DNA of 64,000 nt, taken from positions 3,472,001 through 3,536,000 of the forward strand of contig NZ_CP022187.1 of the NCBI RefSeq assembly GCF_003111645.1, given 5' to 3'. The notes under the pieces were generated by a model. It ran no database searches and had not been told where the DNA came from. It saw nothing but the letters and a program-made list of their open reading frames with translations. Within the stretch, counting starts at the first letter, position 1, and each line of letters begins with the position of its first letter. This DNA is from Parazoarcus communis (GTDB taxonomy: Bacteria > Pseudomonadota > Gammaproteobacteria > Burkholderiales > Rhodocyclaceae). The position numbers were made by a program, and so were the translations under genes. Positions 17,839-27,303 of the stretch are shown here, piece by piece.

Positions 17839-18632
17839 GCTGTCAGGCTCAGTTCGAGGCGCAGGTCGTCGAGATAGTCGATCACCACCTTGCCGCTGCA
17901 CCCCTGCGCCAGCAGCGCGAGGAGGGGCAGGCCACGGGCAGCGGGGGTGCCGCTGCGTACCGCGTCCATTTCGGCGTCGGGCAGGGTGTCGGGCGCGGCG
18001 TCGCAAAGCTCGCCGAGCTGCAGGCGCGGGGCGTCGTTGCCCCTGGGGTCGAGCAGCAAGGCCATGGCGAAGGCGTCGCTGACCTGGCGTGCTGCTGCCA
18101 GCGGCTCCGGGTAAGGGTGGTCGTACACCAGCAGCAGCACGGGCTGGGCGAGTTCGTGCGCAAGGGCGAGGGCCTCGATCAGCCCGGCGGCGAGGCTGCC
18201 GTCGTAGGACGAAATGATGGTCGAGGTCGCCATTGCGCCGGTGGCGATCCCCCAGTAGCCGGAGGCCGCATTGTTGACCGAATTGTGGAAGCGGGTCGGT
18301 GAAATCCGCCGGTCGTCGCTGGCCAGTGCCTCGCAGATGGCATGGCAGTTCGCACCGTCACCGCCGGCAGAGGCGAACACCGTCGCCAGCCGTGACGCAT
18401 CGGCACCTGCAGCATCCACGGCCTCGACGCCTGCGCACAGCGCCAGCTTTACCACGGCGCCGACGCGGCGGCGTTCGGCGGGTGGCAGTACGCCGGGGCT
18501 CGGGATGCGGGTGGCGACAGGTGACCACGGCACGTTGCCTGCAAGCACGGCGCGGGCCTCGGGCCAGTTGTCGAAACCGGGGCCGATGAGGCCGACGCTG
18601 CGAATCGTTGCCGAGAGTGGCTTGGCGTTCAT
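17835..18632 (-). CDS. chain-length-factor-like ketosynthase partner (ApeC-like)
   Basis: 265 residues, shorter than a full ketosynthase (about 400). It has ketosynthase N-terminal-type sequence (SVGLIGPGFDNW, TRFHNSVNNAASGYW) but no active-site Cys motif: the corresponding region reads TSTIISSYDGS. This fits the non-condensing partner of an aryl-polyene KS:CLF heterodimer. It starts in a four-base overlap with the KS gene, as expected for a 1:1 complex. Confidence 0.88.
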   Translation of the reverse strand: MNAKPLSATIRSVGLIGPGFDNWPEARAVLAGNVPWSPVATRIPSPGVLPPAERRRVGAVVKLALCAGVEAVDAAGADASRLATVFASAGGDGANCHAICEALASDDRRISPTRFHNSVNNAASGYWGIATGAMATSTIISSYDGSLAAGLIEALALAHELAQPVLLLVYDHPYPEPLAAARQVSDAFAMALLLDPRGNDAPRLQLGELCDAAPDTLPDAEMDAVRSGTPAARGLPLLALLAQGCSGKVVIDYLDDLRLELSLTA

Positions 18633-19834
18633 GATGTCTTCCCACCTGCTCGCGACAGGATGAGGCTGCAGTTGGTCCCGCCGAAACCGAGCGAGTTCGA
18701 CAGGACGTGGCGCAGCGGCGCGTGCTGTGGCACCTGCCGGTAGGCAATGTCGATGGCCGGGTCCAGGTTGCGGGTGCCGGGGCTGCCGGGGATCAGCCCG
18801 TCGCTCAGTGCCAGCGCACAGAACACGGCTTCCAGCCCGCCCGCGGCGCCCAGCGTATGGCCGGTGGCGCCCTTGGTCGAGCTGGCCGGGGTTGCATTGC
18901 CGAACAGCTGGCGCACGGCGGCCCCCTCGGCGCTGTCGTTGCTTGGCGTGCCGGTGCCGTGCAGATTGATGTAGTCGATATCGGCAGTCGCCAGCCCGGC
19001 GCGCGCGAGTGCCTGCTCCATGGCCATGCGCGCACCCAGACCGTCGGGGTGAGGCGATGACATGTGGTGGGCGTCGCTGGATTCGCCGTAGCCGCTGAGC
19101 AGGATCGCATCGTCTGCAGGGTGGGCCGGCGCACGTTCGAGCAGGGCGAAGGCGGCGGCCTCTCCAATCGAGATCCCGCTGCGTGCGGGGTCGAAGGGGC
19201 GGCAGGGCTCGGGCGCGACCAGTTCGAGCGAATTGAAACCGTAGAGCGTGGTCAGACACAGCGAATCGACGCCGCCGACAATGGCCGCGTCGACCAGGCC
19301 GAGCTCGAGCAGGCGGGAGGCACTGGCGAAGACCTTTGCGCTCGATGAGCACGCAGTGGAGATCACCCAGGCCGGACCGCCGGCGCCGATGGCGTGGCGC
19401 ACGAACTCGGCAACCGAGAAGATGTTGTGGCTGCCGCGGTAGTGGAAATCGGGCGGCAGCGCGCCGCTGACCGGGTCGCGTCGCCGGTACGCCAGTTCGG
19501 TTTCGAGAATGCCGGAGGTGCTGGTGCCGAGCAGCACGGCAACTCGCTTCGCGCCATACCGGCTCACCGCGTCGATCGCGGCATCGATGAATCCGTCCTG
19601 CATCAGCCCGAGCAGGGCCAGGCGGTTGTTGCGGCAGTCGTAGTCGGCCAGCGCCGGCGACATCACCACGGCTTCCAGGTCCGGTACGCGACCAATCCAG
19701 GTGTCGAGCGTGATGGTCTCGAAATCGCAGTGGCGCAGGCCGCTCCGGCCTTCGGCCAGCGCTGCGCGGGTAGCGTCCAGCCCGGTGCCGATGCAACTGG
19801 TGGCGGTATGGCGGGAGATGAGCAGAGGTTTCAA
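18629..19834 (-). CDS. 3-ketoacyl-ACP synthase, elongating KS of polyene (ApeO-like)
   Basis: 401 residues, a full FabF-type ketosynthase. The catalytic triad is complete: Cys162 (STACSSSAK), His292 (LHGTGTPSND) and His326 (STKGATGHTLGAAGG), plus Lys321. It would extend hydroxybenzoyl-ACP by malonyl units together with the CLF encoded next. The start codon is TTG at 19834, the only one that keeps the MKPLLIS N terminus; 48 bases separate it from the methyltransferase stop. Confidence 0.93.
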   Translation of the reverse strand: MKPLLISRHTATSCIGTGLDATRAALAEGRSGLRHCDFETITLDTWIGRVPDLEAVVMSPALADYDCRNNRLALLGLMQDGFIDAAIDAVSRYGAKRVAVLLGTSTSGILETELAYRRRDPVSGALPPDFHYRGSHNIFSVAEFVRHAIGAGGPAWVISTACSSSAKVFASASRLLELGLVDAAIVGGVDSLCLTTLYGFNSLELVAPEPCRPFDPARSGISIGEAAAFALLERAPAHPADDAILLSGYGESSDAHHMSSPHPDGLGARMAMEQALARAGLATADIDYINLHGTGTPSNDSAEGAAVRQLFGNATPASSTKGATGHTLGAAGGLEAVFCALALSDGLIPGSPGTRNLDPAIDIAYRQVPQHAPLRHVLSNSLGFGGTNCSLILSRAGGKTS

Positions 19835-19882
19835 CGCGCGTATCCGGTGGAATATGAACGGATTCTAACAAACCGGCCGGTA

Positions 19883-20596
19883 TCAGGCGTTGCGCCGGGC
19901 GAGCAGCAGGGTGTTGGCAAACGGCGTGCCGGCATCCATTGCCTGTGGTGTGACGCTGAAGCCGAGCTGTTCGAGCTGCGCCTGCCACGCTGCCGCGGGG
20001 CGGCAGTAAAGGGTCGGCAGGCGGTGGCCGCGTACGCGGGTGACAAGCTGATCCACCCAGGTGCACAGCAGGAAGGGCAGTCCGGCTGCGGCGTCGCCGA
20101 CACGCATGATCAGCGTGCCTTCCGGCGTCAGCGCGTCGCGCACCCGCTCCAGTACCGCGTTCTGCGCAGCGGTTTCGATGTAGTGCAGGGAGTCGAGGAT
20201 CACCACCACGTTGACGTCGCCAAGCGCCACGTCGCGGATGTCACCCTGTTCCACCACCGCGCCCGGCGGCAGCGCGGGGCGGGCGCGCTCGACGTCCCTG
20301 GGCATGAGTTCGATGCCGCGATAGGCCTGGAGCTGCGGTGCCACAGGCCAGTCGGCAGGCCAGTCGCCCGCGGCGTGCAGGCGGGCCGCCGCCGTGAGCC
20401 AGTTCGACAGCAGTCCCTGGCCGCAGCCGAGGTCGACGATGCGCGCCTGCCGCGGGAAGGCGCCATTGGCCAGCAGGCTGAAGAACACCGGGTCGCGGCC
20501 GAGCTTGCCGCGGGCAAAGTGCCAGGCGAAGTGGCCGGCCTGGCGGTAGGGGGCAGTGGCGGCGTCAAGCAGACGTTTGCGGAAGGACGAACTCAT
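19883..20596 (-). CDS. SAM-dependent methyltransferase
   Basis: 237 residues, class I fold. Motif I is VDLGCGQGLLS (near residue 57) with GIELMPRDVER as the acidic strand 2, and VVVILDSLHYIE is motif IV. A likely role is C- or O-methylation of the aryl head group, as in methylated aryl polyenes. Substrate is inferred from context only. It overlaps the deacetylase gene by four bases. Confidence 0.85.
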   Translation of the reverse strand: MSSSFRKRLLDAATAPYRQAGHFAWHFARGKLGRDPVFFSLLANGAFPRQARIVDLGCGQGLLSNWLTAAARLHAAGDWPADWPVAPQLQAYRGIELMPRDVERARPALPPGAVVEQGDIRDVALGDVNVVVILDSLHYIETAAQNAVLERVRDALTPEGTLIMRVGDAAAGLPFLLCTWVDQLVTRVRGHRLPTLYCRPAAAWQAQLEQLGFSVTPQAMDAGTPFANTLLLARRNA

Positions 20597-21408
20597 TGCA
20601 GGGCTTGGCGAAGGGTGACGGGGCGGAGATTGGCCGCGCGGATGGTGTCGAGCAGGGGCGGCAGCACCTCCAGGATGACCGCCCGCCGTTCGGGCGTGCG
20701 TGCGCAGTGGCCGTCGTGCAGCAGCAGGATGTCGCCGGCGGCGAGATCGCGGGTGAGGCGGGCGAGCACCTTGTGCGGCTGCGCTTCACGCGTGTCGAAC
20801 CCGCGCCGCGTCCAGCTCGCGAGCTGCAGTCCGAGTGCGGCCAGCACGGGCTCCAGAAACGGGTTGCGCAGGCCGGCCGGGGCGCGGAAGAACCGTGGCG
20901 GGCTGCCGGCCAGCGCGGTGAGCTGCGCCTGAGCCTCGCTCAGATCGTGACGGATGCGCTTCGGGCCGAACAGCGAGAAATGGTGACGGTGGCGGTGCGA
21001 GTGGTTCTCCACCGCGTGGCCACGACGCACGATCTCGGCAATCAGGTCGGGGTAGGCTGCGGCGCGCTCACCGATGCAGAAGAAACTGGCGCGCGCCCCG
21101 TGGCGCTCGAGCAGCTCGAGCACCGCCGGGGTGATCGTCGGTTCAGGGCCGTCGTCGATGGTGAGCGCGATCTCGCCGCGGGCAATCGCCGCTTCGGGCA
21201 GGCGGGTGATGTTGGGGCCGAGCAGCCGGCTGCGGGGCCACAGGCCGGCTGCGGTCAGCGCGAGGTGGCTGGCAACGACGGCGGCCAGTGCCCAGGGCCA
21301 GCTCTGTGGCCAGATCAGCCATGCGGCAAGTGCGCCCGGATGCAGGATCAGGGTGGCAGTAATCAGCGGGGTGGGCCGCCACGGGCGGCTGGTGTGCGGG
21401 GTATTCAT
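20593..21408 (-). CDS. membrane-anchored polysaccharide deacetylase (NodB domain)
   Basis: 271 residues with two N-terminal hydrophobic segments, then a NodB domain. TIDDGPEPTITP carries the catalytic and metal Asp pair, HSHRHHH the metal histidines, FFRAPAG motif 3 and ILLLHDGH the last catalytic His. NodB enzymes deacetylate GlcNAc-containing glycans. In this cluster it may expose an amino sugar acceptor for acylation by the polyene, which is inference. Confidence 0.9.
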   Translation of the reverse strand: MNTPHTSRPWRPTPLITATLILHPGALAAWLIWPQSWPWALAAVVASHLALTAAGLWPRSRLLGPNITRLPEAAIARGEIALTIDDGPEPTITPAVLELLERHGARASFFCIGERAAAYPDLIAEIVRRGHAVENHSHRHRHHFSLFGPKRIRHDLSEAQAQLTALAGSPPRFFRAPAGLRNPFLEPVLAALGLQLASWTRRGFDTREAQPHKVLARLTRDLAAGDILLLHDGHCARTPERRAVILEVLPPLLDTIRAANLRPVTLRQALQ

Positions 21409-21464
21409 GTGGGCGCGATTGTAACCGCCTGCGGCGTCTGCATCGCTCGTGCGCTGCGCATTGC

Positions 21465-23681
21465 TCAGGGTACGCCGATGACCAGGAACAGGGTCTTGCT
21501 GCCCTTGTCGCCCACACCGAACCCCAGGTAGGCGGGCCCAAGCGCGGTGTTGGCCGAGAGGAAGACCGAGGTTGAGTAGCGCCGGCCCGAGCTCTCGCTG
21601 GCGTTGAGCAGCTTGTCCATGCGCCCGCTTTCGAGGCTGCCGCCGAGGAAAACGCCGGAGCCGAGGATGGCCGGCAGCCGGATGGCGCGGTTGCGGTATT
21701 CGAGGCGAACAAAATCGTACTGCGCCCCGAGAAACTCCCCGAAGCGATAGCCCGACAGGCGCAGCGGCCCGCCGAGCTGGAACAGGTCCTGTCCTGGCAG
21801 GCCGTTGTCGAAGCTGGTGCCGGCCTCTGCACTGATGCCCAGCGTATGCGGGCCCTGATTGAGAAACACCTGGCCGTGACCTTCAAGCAGCGAGTAGTCG
21901 AGCTTTGTGCCGTCGCGCTGGCGCGCCTTGATGGCGGTGAGACTGAGCGCATAGCCTTCGCTGGCGAGGCGCACACGGTCGAGCTGGTCCACCAGCAGGC
22001 GGACCTGCAGGCCGGTGGTCTCGTAGTCGCCGCCGGCGACCAGCGCCGTGCCGGTGTCGCGGGTGTAGCTGCCCTTGCGCCACACCGGGCCGGCCCGCAG
22101 CATGCCGACGGTGCCGAAGTTGTAGCCCAGGTCCATCCCCACCGTGCCCTGTTCGAAGGCGTAGGTCGCGATGCGTTCGCTGTTCACGTACAGGCTCTGC
22201 TTGTAGGTCTCCGCCGACACATAGGGCTGGACGAAGGCGCGTCCGGCGGCGTCGAGCGGCTGGTAGAACTCGGAGCTGATGCGGTTGCGCCAGCCGATCT
22301 TGAGTTCGGTGGCCCATTCCGCGCCAAGCGGATTGATCCAGGTCTTGCGGTGCTGCACGATCAGGTTGTACTGGGAGTCGCCAGTGAAGTCCGAGGCCAC
22401 GCCAAGACCGAAGCCGAGGTAGTCCGGGCCCCAGCTCTTCTCGCGCGGACTCACGATCAGGGTGCGGACGCCGTCCTGCGGGGCGATGCGGTAGTCGATG
22501 CCTTCGAAGTCGCCGCGTCCGTAGATGCGGCGCATGTCGGCGGCCAGGGTTTCTTCGGACAGGGTGTCCTCGCTCGCACTGTGCATCAGGTCGCGCAGCA
22601 CGGCATCGTTGGTACGCTTGAGGCCCTCGAAGCGGATCTGTGCGACCTTGCCCAGACCGTTGCTGGCCAGCGTCTGGCTGCTGCGCAATGCGAGGTATTC
22701 GTCTTCGGGCAGGCTGTAGCGCCGCAGGGTGGCGGCAAGGGCCTGCGCCGCGTCGCGCCCGCGCGCAATGGCTTCGGGCTGGCGCTCGAAACTGCCCGAG
22801 GTGATGTCGCCCAGGTCGGGGGCGATCAGGATGTCGTTTTCGCCGAGGGTGGCGAGTTCGGCGTCGACACGGCTCTTGCCGAGCAGGTTGATGAGCTGGC
22901 CCGTGATGGAGAAGGCCGAGCTGAGTTGTTCGCGCTTGAGCAGGGTCGACTGGATATTGACCGCAATCACCACGTCGGCGCAGGTCTGGCGGACCAGGCC
23001 GATGGGCAGGTTGTTGGCGATGCCGCCGTCGACCAGCAGCTTGCCGTCGAGCTCGACCGGTGCCATCACGCCCGGAATCGCCATGCTGGCCCGCATCGCC
23101 TGCGGCAGGCTGCCGTGCTCGAGGATGACGGCGTCGCCGGTCTCGATGTCGGTGGCGACGGCCTTGAACGGAATCGGCAGATCGGCAAAGCGCTCCACGT
23201 CGGCCACCGGGCGGGTGAGGCGGCGCAGGAAGCTCTCGATCTCGACGCCGCTGACCAGACCGCGGGCCGCGGCAATGCCATTCGCCTTGAGTCCCAGTTC
23301 GACTTCGCTCAGGCCCTTCAGCGCATCGGCCTTGCGCCTGATCGACTGCTCCCGGCGCGGCGGCTTGTCGTTGAACACGTCGTCCCAGTCGGTGGCGACG
23401 ACAGCCGCTTCGAGATCGTCTGCGGACAGGCCCGCGGCATAGGCGCCGCCGACGATGGAGCCCATGCTGGTGCCGGTGATGCAATCGACCGGAATGCGCA
23501 GGGCCTCGAGCACCTGCAGCACGCCGATGTGGGCGGCACCGCGGGCGCCGCCGCCGGACAGGGCGAGGCCGATGCGGGGGCGCTGGGGCGGTGCATCGGC
23601 GAATGCCGGCAACACGCTGGACAGCATGAGAAAGGCAAGCAGCACAAGGCTTGCCGGGCGCAGCAGGGTGGGAGTGGGCAT
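21465..23681 (-). CDS. patatin-like phospholipase with C-terminal barrel (type Vd autotransporter)
   Basis: 738 residues. The signal peptide ends near AFADAPP. The patatin domain (about residues 37-240) has oxyanion loop SGGGARGAAH, nucleophile GTSMGS and catalytic Asp in VDGGIANN. A POTRA-like segment (about 345-400, ARG-RGDFEGIDYRI) and a C-terminal 16-strand-type bacterial surface antigen barrel follow. This is the PlpD layout of type Vd secretion, in which the lipase is exported through its own barrel. The activity is likely phospholipase A1 on membrane lipids. Confidence 0.9.
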   Translation of the reverse strand: MPTPTLLRPASLVLLAFLMLSSVLPAFADAPPQRPRIGLALSGGGARGAAHIGVLQVLEALRIPVDCITGTSMGSIVGGAYAAGLSADDLEAAVVATDWDDVFNDKPPRREQSIRRKADALKGLSEVELGLKANGIAAARGLVSGVEIESFLRRLTRPVADVERFADLPIPFKAVATDIETGDAVILEHGSLPQAMRASMAIPGVMAPVELDGKLLVDGGIANNLPIGLVRQTCADVVIAVNIQSTLLKREQLSSAFSITGQLINLLGKSRVDAELATLGENDILIAPDLGDITSGSFERQPEAIARGRDAAQALAATLRRYSLPEDEYLALRSSQTLASNGLGKVAQIRFEGLKRTNDAVLRDLMHSASEDTLSEETLAADMRRIYGRGDFEGIDYRIAPQDGVRTLIVSPREKSWGPDYLGFGLGVASDFTGDSQYNLIVQHRKTWINPLGAEWATELKIGWRNRISSEFYQPLDAAGRAFVQPYVSAETYKQSLYVNSERIATYAFEQGTVGMDLGYNFGTVGMLRAGPVWRKGSYTRDTGTALVAGGDYETTGLQVRLLVDQLDRVRLASEGYALSLTAIKARQRDGTKLDYSLLEGHGQVFLNQGPHTLGISAEAGTSFDNGLPGQDLFQLGGPLRLSGYRFGEFLGAQYDFVRLEYRNRAIRLPAILGSGVFLGGSLESGRMDKLLNASESSGRRYSTSVFLSANTALGPAYLGFGVGDKGSKTLFLVIGVP

Positions 23682-23685
23682 TGCG

Positions 23686-24345
23686 TCAGGGCGCTTGAAG
23701 CGGATGGAGCGGGAGATAGGATTGCCACAGTTGAAGCCAGGTCGGCCAGTCGTGGCCCCCGGCGATACGACAGATCTGCGCTGCTGGCAGCACCGCGGCC
23801 ATCAGCGCATGTCCGCCGGAGAAACGGTCGTCATTGCCATAGCCCAGCCACACCGGTGGCGTGCGGGTGCGAGCCGCGTCCCGCAAGGCGCGCCAGCCGC
23901 GGCGCTCGTCGTTGGCGGCGAGGCCGTCGTCGGCCTGCCATGCTGAGAGGCCGCCAGCCGCGGCGATTTCGCGGGTGATGCTGCGGTTGCCGGGATAGGG
24001 CGCGAGCAGCACCAGCCCGTCGCTGCCACCGGGGTGCAGATCGGCATGCATCAGCGCGGTGATTCCGCCAATCGAGATTCCGCCGGTGAGAATGTGCGGA
24101 TACATCGCCCGCCGCGGCGCAATGATTTCGGCCTCGACGCGGGTGGCAAGGCTGCCGTCGCAGACCGCTGCCAGATCGCTTTCCACCAGCACCAGGTCGA
24201 TGGCTCGGCCGCTGGCGTGCAGGGCCGCGCCGAAACCGGCGTCGATGAAGTCTGCCGGTTTGTCGTAGGCGCCTGCGAGCATGACCAGCAGCGTGGGCGC
24301 CGCGACGCCGGCTGCGGCAGGCAGGCTCAGGGTGTTGAGCGTCAT
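23686..24345 (-). CDS. small alpha/beta hydrolase
   Basis: 219 residues. A candidate catalytic triad is visible: Ser in GGISIGGITA, Asp in GYGNDDRFS and His in AGGHDWPTW. There is no signal peptide. The gene lies 4 bases before the patatin gene and after the MMPL exporter on the same strand. It might be a thioesterase-like release or editing enzyme of the polyene line; no family-level function is known to me. Confidence 0.72.
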   Translation of the reverse strand: MTLNTLSLPAAAGVAAPTLLVMLAGAYDKPADFIDAGFGAALHASGRAIDLVLVESDLAAVCDGSLATRVEAEIIAPRRAMYPHILTGGISIGGITALMHADLHPGGSDGLVLLAPYPGNRSITREIAAAGGLSAWQADDGLAANDERRGWRALRDAARTRTPPVWLGYGNDDRFSGGHALMAAVLPAAQICRIAGGHDWPTWLQLWQSYLPLHPLQAP

Positions 24346-24355
24346 CGCAGCGGGC

Positions 24356-26740
24356 TCAGGGGCCGGGTGGCAGGGGGCGGCGCGGGCTGAGCATGGCCGA
24401 GAACACCAGGGCCAGGATGGCGCCCGGGCCGACGGTGATGCCGATGGCCTGCAGCACCGGCACCTCGGAAAAGGCCAGCAGTCCGAAACCGGCTACCGTC
24501 GTGAGATTCGCAAACAGCAGGGACGCCAGTGTGGCCGGGCTGGGCGCGGTGTTGCCGCCTTCGCCGCGATCGAAGAACAGGGCGTAGTTGGAGCCGACCG
24601 CGACGATCAGCAGCAGGCCGACCAGATGCAGCAGGATGAGTTGCTTGCCGGCCAGCGTCAGCGCCGCGACCACCACGAGAATCGAGGCGGCCAGCGGCAG
24701 GGCGACGCGGATGACCCGCATCGGATTGCGCAGGAAGACCAGCAGCAGGGCGAGGATCGCGAGTACGCCGCCGAGCGAGAGCTGGATGGCTTCGCCCAGA
24801 TAGCCGCGGTAGAGCGTGTCGGATTCGTGCTTGAGATCGAGAAAGAGCGCCGGCGAACCATCGGCCGGAGAGGGGGCGGTGGCCAGTTCGGCGCGCACCG
24901 CCGTGGCGTCGATCAGCCCCGCCTGGCGGCCTTCGGTCGGCGCGCGCAGCGGAAGCAGCGCACGTACGCCGTGGTCGGTTTCAATCAGCATGGCGTCAAC
25001 GGCGAGCGCGAGCGAGGTGCCCTCCATCGAGGCGCGGTTCAGCAGCGGGCGCTGGCGCGCGGCCTCCACTTCATCGAGAAAGGGTTGCAGGCGCTCTGCA
25101 CGCAGCGGCAGATCCGCGCTGGCCTCCTGCAGGCGGGCGGAAAGCGCATCGCGCTGCGGCAGGCTGTTGATGCGGGCGCGCTGGGTGGCCAGGCTGGGGA
25201 GGAAGCGCGTGGCGCTGTCCCAGCCACTGATGAGGCCTGCGTCCTGCAGTCGGTTCAGTGCCGGAGCCAGTGCTTCGGCAGCCTGCAGTGCGGATTCGGC
25301 ATCATGCCCGTCGACCACGATCAGATAGCGCACGTCGGGTGCGCCGAGTTCGCTGCGCAGGCGCTGGTCGAGCACCTGGTCGGCGATCGGTACCGGGCTC
25401 AGTGCGAGCAATTCGCTGTTCCAGATGGCCTGACGCTGGATCGCGATCAGCGCCAGGCTGCTCAGGGCCAGCGTGATCACCAGCCAGCGCAGGCGGGTGG
25501 CAGCCGACACCAGCCCGGCGAGGCGCCGGCCGAGCGGGCTCACGTCGCGCAGACTGAAGTCGGCCGGCAGCATGGCCGGGAGCAGGTAGCGCGTCATCAG
25601 CGCCGCCGCGATGAGGCCGGCAAGGGAATACAGGCCGAGCTGGGCGAGGCCGGGAAAGCCCGATGCCAGCAGGGCGACGAAGCCGCAGGCCGAGGTCAGC
25701 AGGCCGAGGCGGATGGTGGGCCAGAAGCCGTTCCTGCTGTCCTGCGGCTGCCCGCGCTGCACGAAAAGATAGATGGCGTAATCCACCGCCTCGCCGATCA
25801 GGGTGGTGCCGAAGCCGAGGGTAAGGCCGTGCACCACGCCAAAACCGAGGCTCACCGCGGCGATGCCGGCCAGGGTGCCGGTGATCACCGGCAGCAGGCC
25901 GAGCAGCAGCACCGGCACGGAGCGGTAGATGATGAGCAGCAGGACGATGATCAGGCTGCTGCCGATGGCGGCGATGCGGGTGACTTCATCCTTGATGGTG
26001 GTGCGCGACTGCACCGAGAACACGCCGGGCCCGGTCATGTCGAGGCGGATGGCGTTGCCGTTCCGGTTGTTGCCGTACTCGCTGACGGCCTCGTCGAACG
26101 CGGCGCGGATGGCGTTCATCGCGGCCTCCTGGGCGTCGATGTCGGAGCCGGAGGCGCGGCTCATCGCCAGCAGCAGGGTGGTGTCGCCATTGCGCGAGAT
26201 CCACACGTCGCCATCGCGCCGCGGCTGCTCCGCGCTGTCGAGTGCGCTCAGCAGCTGCATGAGCTCGCCAGTGGGGTCGCGGGCGAGCAGGGGTTTGGCG
26301 AGCAGCCCTGCGGGGGAGGCGAGCAGGTTTATCGAATCCTGCAGTGCGCTGCGCAGGCCGTCGACGCTGAACCGTTCCGGGGTGACCGCGCTGCTGAGGG
26401 CGTAGCGATTCTCGAACAGCCAGCGCCGGTCGGCCTCGAGGTGTACCGCTTCGCCATTGTTGACCGCGGCGAAGCGCTCGTCGGCGCGCAGGGCTGCGGC
26501 CATCCTGCGCGACACCTCGCTGCGCCTGGAGATGCTGCCGCCTGACAGGCCGATCAGGGTCATCCGCGACACCATGCCGTCGCGCAGCTGGTCGACGAGC
26601 AGCTGCTGTTCCGGGGTCGGGCTGCGGGGCAGGAACACCGACATGTCGGCGGTGAAGCTGGCGCGGGCAACGATCGTGGCCAGCACGCCGACAATGGCCA
26701 GCCACATCAGGAAGGCGGACAGGCGCGGGCGCATGCTCAT
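24356..26740 (-). CDS. MMPL/RND-family exporter
   Basis: 794 residues. The hydrophobic profile shows two repeats of one helix, a large periplasmic loop and a bundle of five or more helices, the MMPL layout. ATG 26740 overlaps the LolA-like stop by four bases, which selects it over an in-frame codon at 26890. Exporters of this type in aryl-polyene clusters are assumed to move the lipid-linked pigment from the inner membrane. Pairing with a LolA-like periplasmic carrier supports delivery to the outer membrane. Confidence 0.9.
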   Translation of the reverse strand: MSMRPRLSAFLMWLAIVGVLATIVARASFTADMSVFLPRSPTPEQQLLVDQLRDGMVSRMTLIGLSGGSISRRSEVSRRMAAALRADERFAAVNNGEAVHLEADRRWLFENRYALSSAVTPERFSVDGLRSALQDSINLLASPAGLLAKPLLARDPTGELMQLLSALDSAEQPRRDGDVWISRNGDTTLLLAMSRASGSDIDAQEAAMNAIRAAFDEAVSEYGNNRNGNAIRLDMTGPGVFSVQSRTTIKDEVTRIAAIGSSLIIVLLLIIYRSVPVLLLGLLPVITGTLAGIAAVSLGFGVVHGLTLGFGTTLIGEAVDYAIYLFVQRGQPQDSRNGFWPTIRLGLLTSACGFVALLASGFPGLAQLGLYSLAGLIAAALMTRYLLPAMLPADFSLRDVSPLGRRLAGLVSAATRLRWLVITLALSSLALIAIQRQAIWNSELLALSPVPIADQVLDQRLRSELGAPDVRYLIVVDGHDAESALQAAEALAPALNRLQDAGLISGWDSATRFLPSLATQRARINSLPQRDALSARLQEASADLPLRAERLQPFLDEVEAARQRPLLNRASMEGTSLALAVDAMLIETDHGVRALLPLRAPTEGRQAGLIDATAVRAELATAPSPADGSPALFLDLKHESDTLYRGYLGEAIQLSLGGVLAILALLLVFLRNPMRVIRVALPLAASILVVVAALTLAGKQLILLHLVGLLLIVAVGSNYALFFDRGEGGNTAPSPATLASLLFANLTTVAGFGLLAFSEVPVLQAIGITVGPGAILALVFSAMLSPRRPLPPGP

Positions 26741-27303
26741 CGCGGTACCGGCTCGATACGCATCTCCGAGCGATCTCCATCGGCCTGGAGAATGTCGACC
26801 GCGCGCACTTCGCCCCGGCTGCCGCTGATGCTGATGCGCAACACCACCTTCGCCACCGCCGGATCGGACGGCAGCAGATCGAGCGCCCACTGCGTGGCAT
26901 TGCCCGACAGCGACAAGGCATAGCTGCGCTCGAGCGTCTTGCGGTCACCGGCCAGCGTGGCGCGGATGCTCGCGATCAGCGCGGCGATTTCCGGGTAGTC
27001 GCGCAGGCGCAGGCTGTGGGTCTTGCCGTCGCGGGTGAGGGTCAGGGTGTCGCCATCGAGCACCATGGACTCGCGCACCGGCGTTTCGGTGTGGCGCTCG
27101 AGCCTGGCCGGCGCTCGGTAGACCAGTTCGCCGGTCGTGCTCAGGGGCTGGTCGAGGATGGCCAGGTGGCGGGTTTCGACGAAGCGCACCCGCCCGCCGC
27201 CATTGGCGGCGAGGGCCTTCATCAGCTCGGCGACATCCCAGCCCGCGGCATGGGCGGGGCCGGCAAGGAGTCCGATCAGGAGTGCAAACAGGCGGACGGT
27301 CAT
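26737..27303 (-). CDS. LolA-like periplasmic carrier protein
   Basis: 188 residues. A signal peptide (cleavage near AHAAGW) precedes the half-barrel pattern of the LolA/LppX fold: RVRFVETRHLAILDQPLSTTGEL and LVYRAPARLERHT match the first strands. It likely carries a hydrophobic acyl product, not lipoproteins, between the MMPL exporter and the outer membrane. It overlaps both flanking genes by four bases. Confidence 0.87.
   Translation of the reverse strand: MTVRLFALLIGLLAGPAHAAGWDVAELMKALAANGGGRVRFVETRHLAILDQPLSTTGELVYRAPARLERHTETPVRESMVLDGDTLTLTRDGKTHSLRLRDYPEIAALIASIRATLAGDRKTLERSYALSLSGNATQWALDLLPSDPAVAKVVLRISISGSRGEVRAVDILQADGDRSEMRIEPVPR

Noticed and set aside
18633-20066. Long minus-strand extension of the CLF frame
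   Set aside because: It lies wholly within the ketosynthase gene in another frame and has the Arg-rich composition of shadow translation.
24281-26545. 754-codon plus-strand open frame opposite the MMPL gene
   Set aside because: Gln/Ala/Arg-rich antisense shadow without domains; the opposite strand encodes a clear exporter.
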